A DNA stretch of 64,000 nt from Takakia lepidozioides (GCA_030704615.1 CM060732.1:80933171-80997170), one strand, 5' to 3'. Shown: positions 35,041 to 47,339, numbered from the stretch's first letter. The notes: generated by a model not told the origin, from the sequence alone. Made by a program: numbers and translations.

Positions 35041-37840
35041 GTTGCAACTCCCCGACGTCAAAAGAGAGACCCCGTTAGAAGGAACTTGAAGGAAATCTTT
35101 ATATGTATATATATATTTAGATTGCTTTTGTGATACATAGATATAGCGTAGGTGTGTTGGTTAGTTTGTAGTGTCTTAGAAATGTTATAACGTGGAGGTC
35201 TTAGGTTCAAGTATGCATTGCATGATATATGTAGAACAATGAACATATGACATCACCAATATTTTATGGAATTCAATAACGATGGGGCATGGTTGGTTTC
35301 ATAAATGATGGTCTTGCTACGGGTTTGCTACCTATGCGAACAACCTATGAAATCTATCTCAAATCAATCCATTATTAGACCGTTATGCAGGGAAGCAAAG
35401 ATGGTTAACTCCTTTCTCAAAATCAATTGATGTTGTTGTCTCCAACGCACTTGATGTTGACTTGACACCACTTCAATATCAGAATGCATATGCATCCCAA
35501 GTCGTTTGGAAAAAACAAAAAAACAAAAAAAAAACCAAAGGGAATAAAAATAAAAATAAAAATAAAAATAAACAACACACACACACACACACACACATGT
35601 AGGGAGCTGTCCAAATGAAGGTGGCTAGTGTATGCCAACCCCATATGGCTATAACATATGCAATGAAAAGAGGACCAAGAGGTCATTTAAAATAAAAATC
35701 CGAGTATGGAGATCAGCCAACTGAAAACATTTGATTTATCTTGCACAGTTGGGGTGGGAGATTATGACATTAATGTAAGTGGAGTTTTTGCAAAAGTTAG
35801 TGGATGTAAAATGTTTATGACGGTTTTTTTTTTTTCAAATGAACAAGGTGGTATCTTATCCCATTTGCATTTCCAAATGATTATATGATTGGTTGCGACT
35901 AGCAAGATGATGAAATCATATAAAGATTGCGACATGTCCACCACCAAGACACAAAGGAAAGAATTATAAAAGGAAAGAATTATAGCATTGTACGACATCG
36001 CAGAATTATAAACCCAGATTTGTTTGACTTCTTTGAATATGTATTATTTAAATTTTGGAAACATGTCTGGGCCTTGATCAATTTCAGTTTACAGTCTATT
36101 CGAACAGTCTCATTTTAGATATATATATATTTTTGGTTTAATACATGACAAGTCATGCCATCCGGAGAAATATGGAAAAGAATTGGTCTGAGTTCTAAGT
36201 TTTTTGAGCTCTGAGGAAATACATGTTATGAAGTTACTTTGCTAAAACAGAACTATCTTCATAAAAAAAACCCATAGTTGAACAACTTTGGTTTAAGCGA
36301 TTTTCATAAACACTAATTTTCTTAAATAAACGCTAGGACTAGTCACTAATGTGTTGGTCATACAGTCAACATACTAAAACAATATGAACTTTAGTTTTTA
36401 GGTGAACTCGGTATGAATGTGAAAACTGAAAGTTTCCTTCAAGTCCTTACCGCCCATGCATCTTGATCTTCTAAGGGTGAAAAATGTAACCTACAAGATG
36501 ATAACAGTGATAAGGGGGTGGTGTATTGATATCAAGTTCATATTGTCCTAATTTTTTTGTTAAAACAAACTAAAGGATCTGGTCTATAACCAAGACAAGC
36601 CATTTTTATCTCTTTCTTTATTCTTTGGAGGAGGATTTTTTACTCCTCATTGATTTAAATTTTATTGATATCCTAAAATTTAAAGTTTCATAATTTCTTT
36701 GCACTGTTTAAAGATAAAATGGTGGCAATTTTTTTTTGAAGTTAGGGTTTCCTAAACGTCTATATTTATCACTGCCTAAACCCGATGGCGCAGCCTTTTT
36801 TGCTACGAATCAAGACTACCTTACTAAACAATAACGAACATCCAACGATTTTCATGAGTGCACATGTATCTAATAGCATACTACAACTAAATCATGATTG
36901 AGACACTCGAACCCTCTTGCAATTCTAAGTATACTATGGAGTTGCTAGAGATAAAAACAGGGAATTACTCTAAGCCATTTCTTTTGTTTTTCTGTTCCAA
37001 TTTCATGTATCATCATGGAAAGATTTATTGGTAGGGTTTGGGTTCCGTAGGTGGAGGCAAAAGTCAGTCCGGGTTTGGGCTGGGGTGTTATTGTAGGAGC
37101 GACGGACCGTGGAGTTGTTTTTTGTGTGGGGGAGTTGTCGTTCTGATTTCTTGTGTTTGGATCCCTCCACACCTGCATGCTTGACTATGCGCCACGTTAG
37201 TTTTGTGTGGGCGCTTGTTTTTATAGGTGATTGGTCCGGATTTGATCACCAGCCAGTCCTAGAGTGTGTTGTTGATGGTGAGGTTGGGGTGATGATCAGT
37301 CAGACCCTCATTGTTTCTCCTGTGGTGAGGTTGGAGGTGATGACCAGCCAACCATAAGAGTGCTTGCGGTGGATGCAGGTGCAGGTGCAGGCTATGTTAT
37401 GAACCTAGTATTACAAGCCATAAGCCGCAACAGGTTCTCTACCCGGTGTCGCAGCCCTTTCTTGAGGGCGGGGGGTCGGGAGACAAGAGGGGCTGCCCCT
37501 GTGGTGGGAGCAGTGGCAACAATAGGTACCCTTGAGTGCCCAAGGCACTCAAGGAGGCGGAGGCGCTCACTAGGTGGAGCCCCGCACACCAGGTTGCGGT
37601 GGGGGTGGGTCCACGAGGGGTGGTGGTAGCTTAGTGGGTCTTAGTGGGGATGGCATAGGACTCACCATGGGGCAGAGACCTTGTGGTGGGAGTCGTGGGG
37701 AGTCTTGAGACTCATCACAGTCCAATGGGGCCGTGGTGGGTGGGCCAAGACTCACCGCAACTCATCACCGGGAATTGAGGGTTTTCGTGGTGGTTCGCCA
37801 TAAAATGACTGGGTTGTTTGGGAAACCCCCGCGGACAGTC
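35041..37840. other. AT-rich gene-free spacer with microsatellites
   Basis: Contains (AAATA)n / AATAAA repeats near 35545-35571 and (AC)n at about 35574-35597, plus TATATA near 36119. A tRNA-like B-box, TAGGTTCAAGTATG, lies near 35208-35221 after a weak A-box-like stretch; it may be a SINE remnant. From about 37000 the DNA becomes GT-rich and probably belongs to the LTR of the following gypsy element. No gene is supported. Confidence 0.4.
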
Positions 37841-38155
37841 ACAGAAGTATATATAGGGAGTAGTAACCCCGAGAACGGTACAAGCCCGTTGGTGACCAAG
37901 AACTAGTGAGTAAGCGTGCGAGTCGGAAAGCGACCAAAGTGTCGGGAGCTTTTCCGGACTGCCGACAATCAAAGGGAATTTCCACTAGGCCCAAATTGAG
38001 CGAGGGTCTGGTGGAGGAGTAAAGAGGGACCGTTATGTCCCGGTGAGCAGCCGAAGCTCCGAGTTGGCCCGGCGGCCAGTTTGGGAGTTAGGCGCGCGCA
38101 TCAAAGCGAGTACCTATGACTTGAAGGGAAGCTTACCGAAGTGAGGTGCGCAACA
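37841..38155 (+). mobile_element. End of the 5' LTR (TATA, R and U5) of a second gypsy element
   Basis: AGTATATATAGGGAG at about 37845-37859 is a good TATA box, and the sequence ends with GTGCGCAACA just before the primer-binding site at 38158. The left end of the LTR was not found; it is probably in the GT-rich stretch between about 37000 and 37400. No 3' copy of this LTR was seen, in keeping with the truncation at 40.3 kb. Confidence 0.55.
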
Positions 38156-38157
38156 CT

Positions 38158-38169
38158 TGGTATCAGAGC
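38158..38169 (+). other. Retrotransposon primer-binding site (initiator tRNA-Met)
   Basis: TGGTATCAGAGC is the standard plant LTR-retrotransposon primer site, complementary to the 3' end of initiator tRNA-Met. It lies two bases after a CA-ending LTR and 42 bases before the gag ATG at 38211. Confidence 0.9.
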
Positions 38170-38210
38170 TTAGAGATCAGTACGCGATTGTCCTTGAGAT
38201 CGGCCTCATC

Positions 38211-40345
38211 ATGGGGTCGGGCAAGACAAAGCGAAAGCGGAACGGCCCGAAAGATGATGATCCTGGTGAGCCCGGTGGGGGCGACGCGTCACCGAAGCGG
38301 CAATTGGAAGAGGCGATTCATGCTTCTGTAAGCGAGGCCGCTCAAGAACGGGAGGAATTTTGGGAGTCACAGCCCGAGGACTTCCCCGAGGCAGACCAAC
38401 AGATGTCTCCCATGCCAGCAGCCTTTTGGGAAGGGTTGTTGGCGCAGTTTGGCGGGATGTTGAAAGACGTGTTGAAGGCGGCTAATGCCACTTCCACTAA
38501 GGTAAAGTTTAAGGTGAAGCCTAAGGAACCCGACACCTTCGAGGGCGTCCGAAATCGAAAGGCACTCAACACTTGGCTCTTGGAGCTAGAGCAATACTTC
38601 TGGGCGGCCAAATTGAGTGATGAGGATCGGGTGGAAGTGGCTCCCACCTATTTGAGGGGCTATGCTCAACAATGGTGGCAGAAACGCCTTCATGACCAAG
38701 GTCCAAACCCAGAAACCTTGAGCTGGAGTGGGGTTCAAGGAACTTATGAAAAGACAGTTTGTGCCCCTCAACGCATTCTGGCTCGTCCGGGACAAGCTGA
38801 GGAATTTGAAGCAAACGGATGACATTCGGGGATATCTTCAGGCTTTCAATGTGCTGTTGTTCAAAGTCGCGGATATGGCAGAACCAAAAATAGTCTTCAA
38901 CTTTGTGGCGGGACTGGCCCCATGGTCCAGGCGGAAGTTGGAGGAGAAGCCACCTAAGACTTTGAACGAGGCAATTGAAAGGGCTGAATGTTTCTCGGAT
39001 GTCCCTATGGGCGAAAGACAAGGCCGTACGGAGCTGAACCACAAGAAGACCCGGCGGGAGGGTGACTCCTTCCGACCGGAAAAGAAGTGGCATAGGCTAC
39101 GCGGCGACAATGGCACATGAAAATCGAAGGGAGGGCCTTCACATGTCAAGGCGGCACCCGGTGCTCCGAAAGGAAAATCAGGTGCGGCGGCTTATGGCGG
39201 ACAGAAGGCAACCTTCGATGGAGTGTGCTTTAATTGCAAGGAGCCCGGGCACATGGCCAAGAAGTACGCAAAACCCCGACAATTGATCATGACTCGGGCG
39301 ACCACGGAGCTGTCCGAAGATTCCATCAGTCGCTTGGTGGAAGCGGTGGTTGCCAAGACTTGCAAGGTAGGAAACTACTCTTGTGAGTTGTATCAGGAGA
39401 CTGGCCCCTTGCGTAAAGGGAGTCAGTTAATGTTTGTGATTGAGATAATTTCCGGAACTAACGTTTGGTGGACACAGGAGCGTCGCACTCCTTCATGACA
39501 CCGGCAACAACACGGAAGTTGGGGCTCCCGACAAGTGATGTGGGGGCCTCTATTGAAGTGCGTTCTGCCAAAGGAGAACCACAACTGACGACGAGGTTGG
39601 CGTTCGATGTTCATCTTCAGCTGGGGAGTTGGGAAGGACATGAGAACTTCACCATTTGCGAGATCGATGGAGTGGATCTCATTTTGGGGATGACCTTTTT
39701 CAGCAAATCCGGAGCGGTCATAGATGGCCGCAAGAAAATAGTCATGCTACCGTGTAGGAATGGTGGCAAGGTTTTACGGGTATCGGAAACGTCCAACCGA
39801 GTGGGAGGGCGAATAAACCTGTTGTTAGCAAAAGAGTGGGCCGTGGAGGAGCCACACGAGCCCCAGTTTTTGCTTTACGTAAGACAAGTGGAAGGAGAAG
39901 TCGATAGGGAGCCGAGCCCAGATTGAATCAAGGGGATCTTGGAGAAATACCAGGATGTGATGCCAGAGGATTTACCAAGCGGCTTGCCACCGCGAAGAGG
40001 AGTTGACCACAAGATTGAGGTGATACCGGGATCGGAGCTGCCTGCCAAGGCGCCCTACCGGTTGAGCCACAGAGAGTTGGTCGAGCTGAAGGCTCAGCTC
40101 AAGGATCTAATGTCAAAGGGGTACATCCGGCCGAGTAAGTCATCTTACAGAGCCCCGGTGCTATTCGCAGACAAGAAGGCTAGGACGTTGCAGATGTGTG
40201 TCGATTACAGGACTCTGAATAAGGTGACTATAAAAAACCGTTACCCTTTGTCAAGGATCGACGACCTCTTCGATCGGTTGGAAGGAGCAAAGTATTTCAG
40301 CCGGATCAATTTGCGTTGAAGTTACCATAAAATCCCAGGGATGCC
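38211..40345 (+). pseudogene. Ty3/gypsy gag-protease-RT, truncated in RT
   Basis: Gag starts MGSGKTKRKRNGPKD. It carries a retrotransposon-gag core (EPDTFEGVRNRKALNTWLLE, YLRGYAQQWWQK), frameshifts at about 38730, then continues AFWLVRDKLRNLKQTDDIRG and FVAGLAPWSRRKLEEKPPKT. The zinc knuckle reads CFNCKEPGHMAKKY, with the last Cys changed to Tyr. Protease has DTGASHSFMTPATTRKLG and DGVDLILGMTF. RT opens with [53 protein letters not shown] and [14 protein letters not shown] follows at 40318, with SYHKIP in the same frame, and homology ends near 40345. RNase H and integrase are missing. The lost pol part is of the type found at 16.9-17.5 kb, but whether both belong to one family is not shown. 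Confidence 0.87.
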
Positions 40346-40576
40346 TCGGCGTGAGCCTGGTCACATGAGCACGTGAGCGCAACTGCGCTCATGCCACGTC
40401 ACCTTGCGCCAATGCCACATCACGGGGCTCACTCCACGTCATCATACTTGAAGACCGCGTCACCACGCGCCCAGGAAGAAGTGGAGTGTATTCCCGCAGA
40501 TTGGCACCCTTTACCGCGGAAACAAGCTGGACGACATAATAAAAGGCACTGGTCATTCCCACCTGAAAGCAACAGA
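40346..40576. other. Junction sequence after the truncated gypsy element
   Basis: The DNA changes character here. It holds TGAGCGCAACTGCGCTCA (about 40374-40391), an 8-bp perfect inverted repeat, then TGCCACGTCA at 40392 and related CCACATCA and CCACGTCA blocks. No coding sequence is seen. This may be the end of an inserted element or a deletion scar. Confidence 0.35.
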
Positions 40577-40935
40577 TGAATAAAGGATGGATGAATGTAC
40601 AGTTGGATGATAAACAGATGGATGAGTGTGAAAAATGAATGTAGATGGATGAATGAGGGATGGATAAGAGTCAAATGGATGAATGTATAATGGATGTTGA
40701 GCAATGGAAAACATTCATGACAGGAAAATGCATGACTAAAACTTTAGACGAATGCACAACGTATATGACATGAGTGTGGTAGGTTTGTGGGGTGGATTAA
40801 AGAGTACAGAGGATGAATGTACAATGGATGCTGAACAAAGGAAAACATTCATGAATGGAGCACGCATGAATACACTGTAGATGAAAGCACAATGGATATG
40901 ACAAGAGTGAGGGAGGTTTGTGAGATGGATTCATA
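40577..40935. repeat. ATGGATGA-rich minisatellite and a 134-bp direct repeat
   Basis: From 40577 the sequence is built of GATGAATG / GGATGGAT variants. Two longer copies follow. One, at about 40678-40798, and the other, at about 40812-40930, share GATGAATGTA(T/C)AATGGATG, GGAAAACATTCATGA, ATGACA and AGGTTTGTG with GATGGATT or GTGGATT ends. Period is about 134 bp. Confidence 0.7.
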
Positions 40936-41120
40936 CATATTGCAATATAAATTGTAGTTGATTCTTTGATTATTTTTCTTTCCAAAATAACAACAACGGT
41001 GGAGGAAAGGGATTCAACGTTTTCCAAAGAGGATGAAACAGAATATTAAAATAACATAGTTCAGTCTGACTCGGAGTCAATACAATGTATCCCCGCTTCC
41101 TCTGCATCTAAGTCTAAGTA

Positions 41121-41587
41121 TTTAAGAACTCCGGATTTACGCTGGCTACAACTACGGCCGGGCAGTAAAAGTCAGGGGATATGGACTCGGCCGCGTGAAG
41201 TGCCATTGCTTCGGCATAATCAGGAAGCAGAAAATTGGAAAGGGGGCTGTCGAAAACAGACTCGCCACAAATGACTGTATCTCCTGAAGATCCACCGCTG
41301 CCTTTCCTGAAAGACAGCCTGAAAAAGTTATTACTGTAACTTTGATGTTATTGAGAAATTGAGTATGGCTCCCAAAATGGGTTTAGCACTTACTCACATG
41401 AAAAGTCGTTGTCGACTTGCTTATCTTCGGGATCGTCATCATTTCGAATTTGAATCCGATCAGTCTGTGTGCCTGAAGTGGAGCCAGACAAAAGGGGGAG
41501 GAACACTATGTTGTAGAGGTCAGAATCACACTTTGAAGGACTTGAACATTTCGATTGTTTCCCCTCCCCAAATGTCATTGGAGGCAT
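41121..41587 (-). other. Possible coding exons, unrecognised, with a palindrome inside
   Basis: On minus, an open segment from 41587 reads PPMTFGEGKQSKCSSPSKCD and DRIQIRNDDDPEDKQVDNDF, ending at a strong donor, TCAT|GTGAGTAAG, near 41399. After an acceptor near 41320 a frame reads RKGSGGSSGDTVICGESVFD and DYAEAMALHAAESISPDFYC, ending with TAG at about 41120. The phases do not join cleanly at the acceptor I see. Composition looks protein-like and acidic. No family is recognised. The palindrome AAGTCGTTGTCGACTT (41403-41418) lies within it. Confidence 0.3.
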
Positions 41588-43249
41588 ACATAAAGAAGTG
41601 GAGACGTCTCAACTGGAGATACTGTTTTTTCCGGGAGTTCTCCAAAGATGGTAACATTTTACGATCCAACGACTTTGACAGTTAGGTTGGAGGAGAGTGG
41701 GCCATGATGCGAGTTGTGTACAGGTGCAATATCATACTGAAAACTCTACTGCACTTTTTGGGAAATAATTTGGCTTCATAAGGATTGTAATCATAGATCC
41801 AAATTGAATGTCGTTGACGACATTCACTTCTTTGTCTGAGTCAATCTTAAGCGAGAATTTGAATTCACCTGGATTAGGAGCTTAGGGTGTATTTATAGTG
41901 TCCCTGATTAGAATTGATATTGTCCCTGAATGGCGTTGACGACATTCACATCCAGAGTTGTAAAGAGGTCTTCAGAGTTATGTAAGTTTTTGTAATGTCC
42001 ATAGAGTTTGCAGTGAGGGTTCCTCACTCCAGTTTGTTGAATGTCAATGCAGACATTCAGTTGTTCTGCAATGTTTTTGCCTGTTGCGAGAAATCTTGAG
42101 GCTTGATTAGCTGTGTTACCAGAGATCCAAAGTAAATGTCGTTGACGACATTCATTTCTATGTCTGTATCATTCACCAGCGACAATTTGAATTTACATGG
42201 ATTAGGAGCTTAGGGTGTATTTATTGGTTCCTTGTTTGGAATTTTGTGAATGTTGTTGACGCCATTCACATCCAGTGTTATTATGAGGTCCTTAGTGTTA
42301 TGTACGTTTTGAATATCCATTGAGTTTTTAGGGAGGGTTCCTTACTCGAGTTTCTGAATGTCGTTGCCGACATTCAGTTTCCATCCAATGATTTTGCCTC
42401 TTTTGAGAAATCATTAGGCTTGATTAGCAGTGTATTCACAAATCCAAAGTGAATGACATTGACGACATTCAATTCCCTGTTTAAGATCCTTTCCTCTCTG
42501 ATCCTGTAGGCTTGGACCTCACAGTTTTCTGCACGATGCCATTCAAATCTGACTGAGTAATGTGCAAATAGTGAACGGTGGTAACGACCATCACTCTGTC
42601 TTGTCTCAACTCACAATGAATGGTGTGAAACAAATTCAGAACCATCTACACAAGCAAAGCTGATCCTACCGAATTCAAAACAAAACACTATGATTCTAGG
42701 GACACAGGAATAGAAAGGTTTTGAGCAAGAGCGAACGGCGTTAACGACAAAAAGAGTGGGACCTACCGGATCGGTGTTGTGCAATGACATATATGTGTAA
42801 GTGATTGGCGGCAACGACATTCAGTATAGTTTAGGGCGGACAGTAAGTGCAGATTATTCAGATTGACTCCATTGTGATGAACGTCGCAAGCATTCACTGT
42901 TTCTTGTCTATGTCGAGAGTACTTTCCAATCGATACTCTACCTGAATCTACAGTATGTTCTTCAAATATTTGATTGGCGGTACCGCCTTTCCACTTCTCT
43001 ATCTGTTCAACCTCAAACAAAGAAAATACATTGCAAAACAATATGACTGAATATGCCGACCCTCACTCTCTCTTCAAACACATAGATACATAAATCTCAT
43101 GAGGAGAATCGAATGGCGTTAACGACGCTCGCAATTCAGAAGACTTCAATCACATGTTCCTACTAAAGAAGGGAAGAGGAAGGACTGCTTGAAAGGCAAT
43201 CAGACAGACTGTATGATCTGAACAACAGTGAATGACGATACCGTCAGTC
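41403..43249. repeat. Array of about 15 diverged imperfect palindromes, consensus GAATGtCGTTgACGaCATTC
   Basis: Best copies begin at 41806, 41928, 42039, 42134, 42248, 42356 and 42451. The type copy is GAATGTCGTTGACGACATTC, with 9-bp arms. More diverged copies start at 42573, 42733, 42803, 42879, 42972, 43111 and 43230, and a related AAGTCGTTGTCGACTT is at 41403. Spacing is 70-160 bp, mostly 95-122. In several copies both arms differ from the consensus together (GGCGGTACCGCC at about 42977-42988; TGACG...CGTCA at 43233-43246), so the inverted symmetry persists despite divergence. Sequences between copies are mostly unrelated outside the 320-bp tandem units. No RNA gene or coding role is recognised. 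Confidence 0.75.
41795..42475. repeat. Two diverged tandem units of about 320 bp, each with three palindromes
   Basis: Unit 1 (about 41795-42122) and unit 2 (about 42123-42440) share the order GATCCAAA, palindrome, GGATTAGGAGCTTAGGGTGT, palindrome with CACATCCAG, GAGGGTTCCT, palindrome, TTTTGCCT, then GAGAAATC and GGCTTGATTAGC. A third unit starts at about 42441 and breaks off after one palindrome at 42470. The duplication therefore explains part, but not all, of the palindrome array; copies beyond 42.5 kb lack the unit context. Confidence 0.75.
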
Positions 43250-43264
43250 ACATTTTTAGGATAC

Positions 43265-43265
43265 C

Positions 43266-43308
<43 letters not shown>
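43265..43308. repeat. (TA)n(TG)n microsatellite
   Basis: A perfect TA run at 43265-43290 passes directly into a TG run at 43291-43308. Confidence 0.95.
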
Positions 43309-46080
43309 GAGAAAGGGACAAAGGCCCAGACTTCAATAAATTGAAAAACAAGGAAAAAATAACATTGCAGACAAGCCATGAAAGCGAACAATGGATCCAC
43401 TAGAACCTACTAACAGAAAGTACCAAGGGTTGGTCCTAGCAAAATCAGCAGCTACCCCACTTTCTTTTGTAAGGCCAGAAAGATAGATGAGCCTTTAAAT
43501 TACCCTTCCTAAAGCTACATCTATCTTGTTTGACGTTTCATGTACATACTCAATTTGCTAATATGATGTCTTGCGGTTATGTTTTCTAGAGACATATCTT
43601 GCAGCCCTTGTTGCGGCCTACACAAAAATAAATCAAGCGTAAACTCGTGGAACCACTAAAGACTAGGCAAGAAGTCAAGGTCGGCGTGGCCGTATACACA
43701 ATGAGTAAATAGGCATCAAGACAATCTTTACAACAATGAACAAGGGTACAAGATATTAGAACATGACTTGAATACTGGAATGGTGGATACTAGAAACTGG
43801 GCTAAGGTACTGGGAGCCGGACTGGAGTACTGGGGACTGGAAATTGTAGTGTGACTGTGTATATATATATATGTTTTTCCTTTGAGGTAATGCAGGTTTC
43901 ACAAGCAACAATAAAGGTAGATTGGCAAGACAATTGAGCTAGACATTGTACTAGACTCACAATGGCAGATGACATGTCATTGAGGAATCCGGAGTGTAAG
44001 ACGAAGTGCTCAACAATACAAGGATAAATGAATTTTTTTGACAAGTGAATTCCACAAACTATGGGACCATCGGCAAACTTCCCAATGTTCCACGATCCTC
44101 ATTCTTCCAAATGATAGCAATAGGTTATTATTCCTTTGTTTTTTGAAAAACCTTTCAAATTGAATAGCAATTGTCACGCCACTCACAATTATTTGTACAA
44201 CGACTTTAAGTGAATTATATGCCAAAATTTCAAAATTGTTGATCCGATAAATTTGTCTATGAACACTTCAACTACATTTGGAACATGATCGTAAGTGATA
44301 TCAATTCTCCATTCAGGCATAATTTCACTAATTTTCAATTGATTAAATATCTACGATCAATTATATTAACTATGGATCAATTGAGAGCACTGTTGGTCTG
44401 GTATATAAGCAAATAATTGGTGTATGCACTGGTACGTAAAGACCAGACCAATCTGTCATATTAATATGCTATACTTAAGGATATATAAGACTAGGCTGGT
44501 ATAGACTTTTATATGCCAACCACCACACCAATACTCCCCCATCATCTTCTCGTTTGCTTAAATTGGTATCAATATTCTATTTATGATATTAGTATTATAT
44601 AAATAATTTATATAATTATGTATATATATAATAGACTTTACAAAAAAATTGTTAAGTTTTCCGTTGGATACTTGATAAGTGATGAACTAATGACATTTGA
44701 ATAAAACCAGCATTAATACCTGAGACCAGCTAGTATTGAAATCATGAATTCAACACTCATACACAAAATATATACTAGATTAATATGAATATTTTGTGAA
44801 ACCTTTTGTACTCGTATTATTGTGATATGTCCTAAACGTGATGCCAGACCAACATTGACTACACATAATGTAGGTGACAAAATTAGAGAGTTAACAATAT
44901 GACCAGTGACTTTGCTGTTTATTCCCACAAAAAGCTACCGATACTAGTGGCTTGACTGGAGCTTTTGGCTGGGCGCACTTGCTTCATATAATGGATGACA
45001 TCCGATACGTGACTTTGAGCTAGCGAAGTCTGCTAATAGGATGGTCTTGTGCTTTAACCACTATGTTCTCTATTAATGGATGCTTCAACTTTAGAAACTT
45101 TTAAATTGTTGTTTATGTATTCCTTCATCATGATAACCTAATAGATGCAGATTATATTAATCTATCTTGTCATTTTGATTTGTCATTATATGATGGTACA
45201 AACAACAAAATAGAATTACATATAGGATGACCATTTAAAATGTTGGTTTATCATAATCTCCAAATCTTTTCTCAACGGATCAAAAGTTTGCTTACCATTT
45301 TTTTTAATGATGAATGTTTGAAATTAATCTCGTCATAAACAAGAGAGAGACACACATACTCCTTTAGATCATTACAACGCGTGTTAGGGACATGGTACAC
45401 ATGTATTTCAAGTAGATTGATGTTAAACACAATTTTCTTGATTCATCTCCATCGAGCTCGACAAAGGTATAAACTCCAAAAGCATCATTGTACTATTTCC
45501 TAATAGCTCAGCTACAAACATTCACATGTTAATTACAAATCACAGAAAAGTTGGAAGACCTGCACATGCTCTTGTTCCACTCTCCCCAAAAAAAAGTTTG
45601 ATATATATCGGGGTGTGGTTGCCCTACCGTATGGTTGAATCAGCTCTATATTGTTTATTGAAAATCGCATTAACCAAAGTTGTTACCAGTTCTTCAAGTT
45701 TAAATACTATGTTTGTATTATGAAGATAGTTCCGTTTAAGCAAAGTAACTTCATAACAAGTATTTCATCATAGCTGAAAAAACTCAGAATTGAGACCATT
45801 TCTTTTCCATCTTCGTCCGGATGACATGCTTTGTCATGTATTAAAACCAAAAAAACATGAATATAAAGTGAGACTACTCGTCCTTTTCTTTCGGGGCTTC
45901 GATATTCAACATCCAAATTGATGCAAGTTAATGAGGATACACATGGTGCGTACTAACATGTATCCACGCATGCTATATTAGTTGCTCTACCTATATTTAT
46001 GGCAGTAGTGTCTGCGACATTTGCTGCCTTCCCACATCATGAGCTCATGATGTCGCCCATGAGCCCATGAGCCTACATCA
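43309..46080. other. AT-rich gene-free spacer
   Basis: About 2.8 kb without supported coding sequence or RNA gene. The start (GGAGAAAGGGACAAAGGCCC at 43308 onward) resembles phrases at 5.7 and 6.95 kb and is probably a dispersed repeat. Short TATATA runs occur near 43860 and 44620. Confidence 0.4.
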
Positions 46081-46082
46081 TT

Positions 46083-47219
46083 GTGCACCACGCAGGACCA
46101 GGAGCAGAGAGAGCTATTAACATGGATTTGTTGGACTTCACTCCACTTATTGGCAGGTCTAATTTTACCTGCTTTAAAAGTTGGTTTATCTTGTTTTTCA
46201 TTTTATCCGTTATTTTTACGCACGATGCAATTTGCTCACTTGTATGCAAATTGAATGGTATTTTGGGCCATGTCGACGTGGGTGATAGCTGCCTCATCAG
46301 AGGCTATGTTGAAGCTTACAGCTATCCAGACATTTATGCTCAGCCAACGGACTTGTTAATCAAGACCGTTAATGAAATTGTACTACACGACGACCTCAGG
46401 TGAAGATTGTTTTTCTAATTGGCTATTCAATTTCACAAGCTTGTTTGCCATTCTTTGCAAATATGATTGCTAACATGTTTGCAAACCGTAGCCTTTTGCA
46501 ACCCAGCAATTTCTTGAACCAGGGTGTAATTGTTGCAAAGCTGGCAAGTGAAGAGTATATCTTGGAGGTTTCTAAGGTATGGTTTGTTGTGATTCTTTCA
46601 ATTTATTTGAAATTCAAATTTTTGGCTTAATCTTTGTGTTCATAGGGGTTAACAATAGCTCATAGATACATGTGCAGGTTATAGGTAAATGCAATTTTTA
46701 TTCATCATACCCTCGCTTATGCAGATTTGGGAACATAACCTTGGGGAGAAAATGCCACTGTTTGAAGTTTGTTTGGACTGCAATCGAGAGGTCATGGACT
46801 TCGACGGGTGCGATGCATACGAGTTCGTGCCAGCTGAGGACAGAGATGTCGTCATCAAGTAAGTATCAAAATCATGGTTGCTTATGATTGTGTGAATTAT
46901 TTCTATTATGTTTATTTTTCACGTCACTAACAAAATAAGGCGAGTGGCTTGCATGTGGTCATTTCATTATCTTCTCCAGAACAAGGAGTTGAGCCGTATC
47001 ATGTCCTTCAAGGCACAATGCACGCCCATGGATGACCTTAGTGATGATAGCTCAAGAGAAACAATGAACAATGTAAGGAGGGGACCAAGACACCGAAGTA
47101 AACTGCCCAGGGCTACCTACCAAAGTAGCTATAACATAGCTCCATCTACAGTTGTAGATTCAATGTGCACAACACCTTTAACTGTTCACATTCTAGCCTT
47201 ATTACGGTTCACGAACTAA
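46083..47219 (+). other. Unrecognised spliced coding fragment
   Basis: Several open pieces with coding character lie in order. The first reads HHAGPGAERAINMDLLDFTP and later DVGDSCLIRGYVEAYSYPDI with QPTDLLIKTVNEIVLHDDLR, ending at a donor-like CTCAG|GTGAAG (about 46399). A second exon follows acceptor AACCGTAG near 46491: LLQPSNFLNQGVIVAKLASE, ending AAG|GTATGG at about 46576. A third follows TTATGCAG (46725): IWEHNLGEKMPLFEVCLDCN and DGCDAYEFVPAEDRDVVI, ending at CATCAA|GTAAGT. A fourth may follow CTTCTCCAG near 46979 but needs a frame that does not fit. Proteins look globular and conserved-like, yet I recognise no family. Possibly a gene fragment caught in repeats. Confidence 0.4.
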
Positions 47220-47339
47220 ACAATAGGATAGGTTGTCTTTGCCTAGGCTGTGGAAATAATGTTAATCTCAAAATATATACCTCACTGTTCTAGATGACTT
47301 TGGCTTCATTTTGAACTTTCAGATATTTACCTGCTGTGA

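Noticed and set aside
33928-38155. The two LTR-like regions as the two ends of a single element
   Set aside because: The sequences at 33928-34375 and 37841-38155 do not match, and the coding parts belong to separate elements in head-to-tail order.
41403-43249. CRISPR-like look of the regularly spaced palindromes
   Set aside because: The repeats are diverged and spacing varies from 70 to 160 bp. Part of the array is a simple 320-bp tandem duplication, there are no cas genes, and the setting is a plant nuclear genome.
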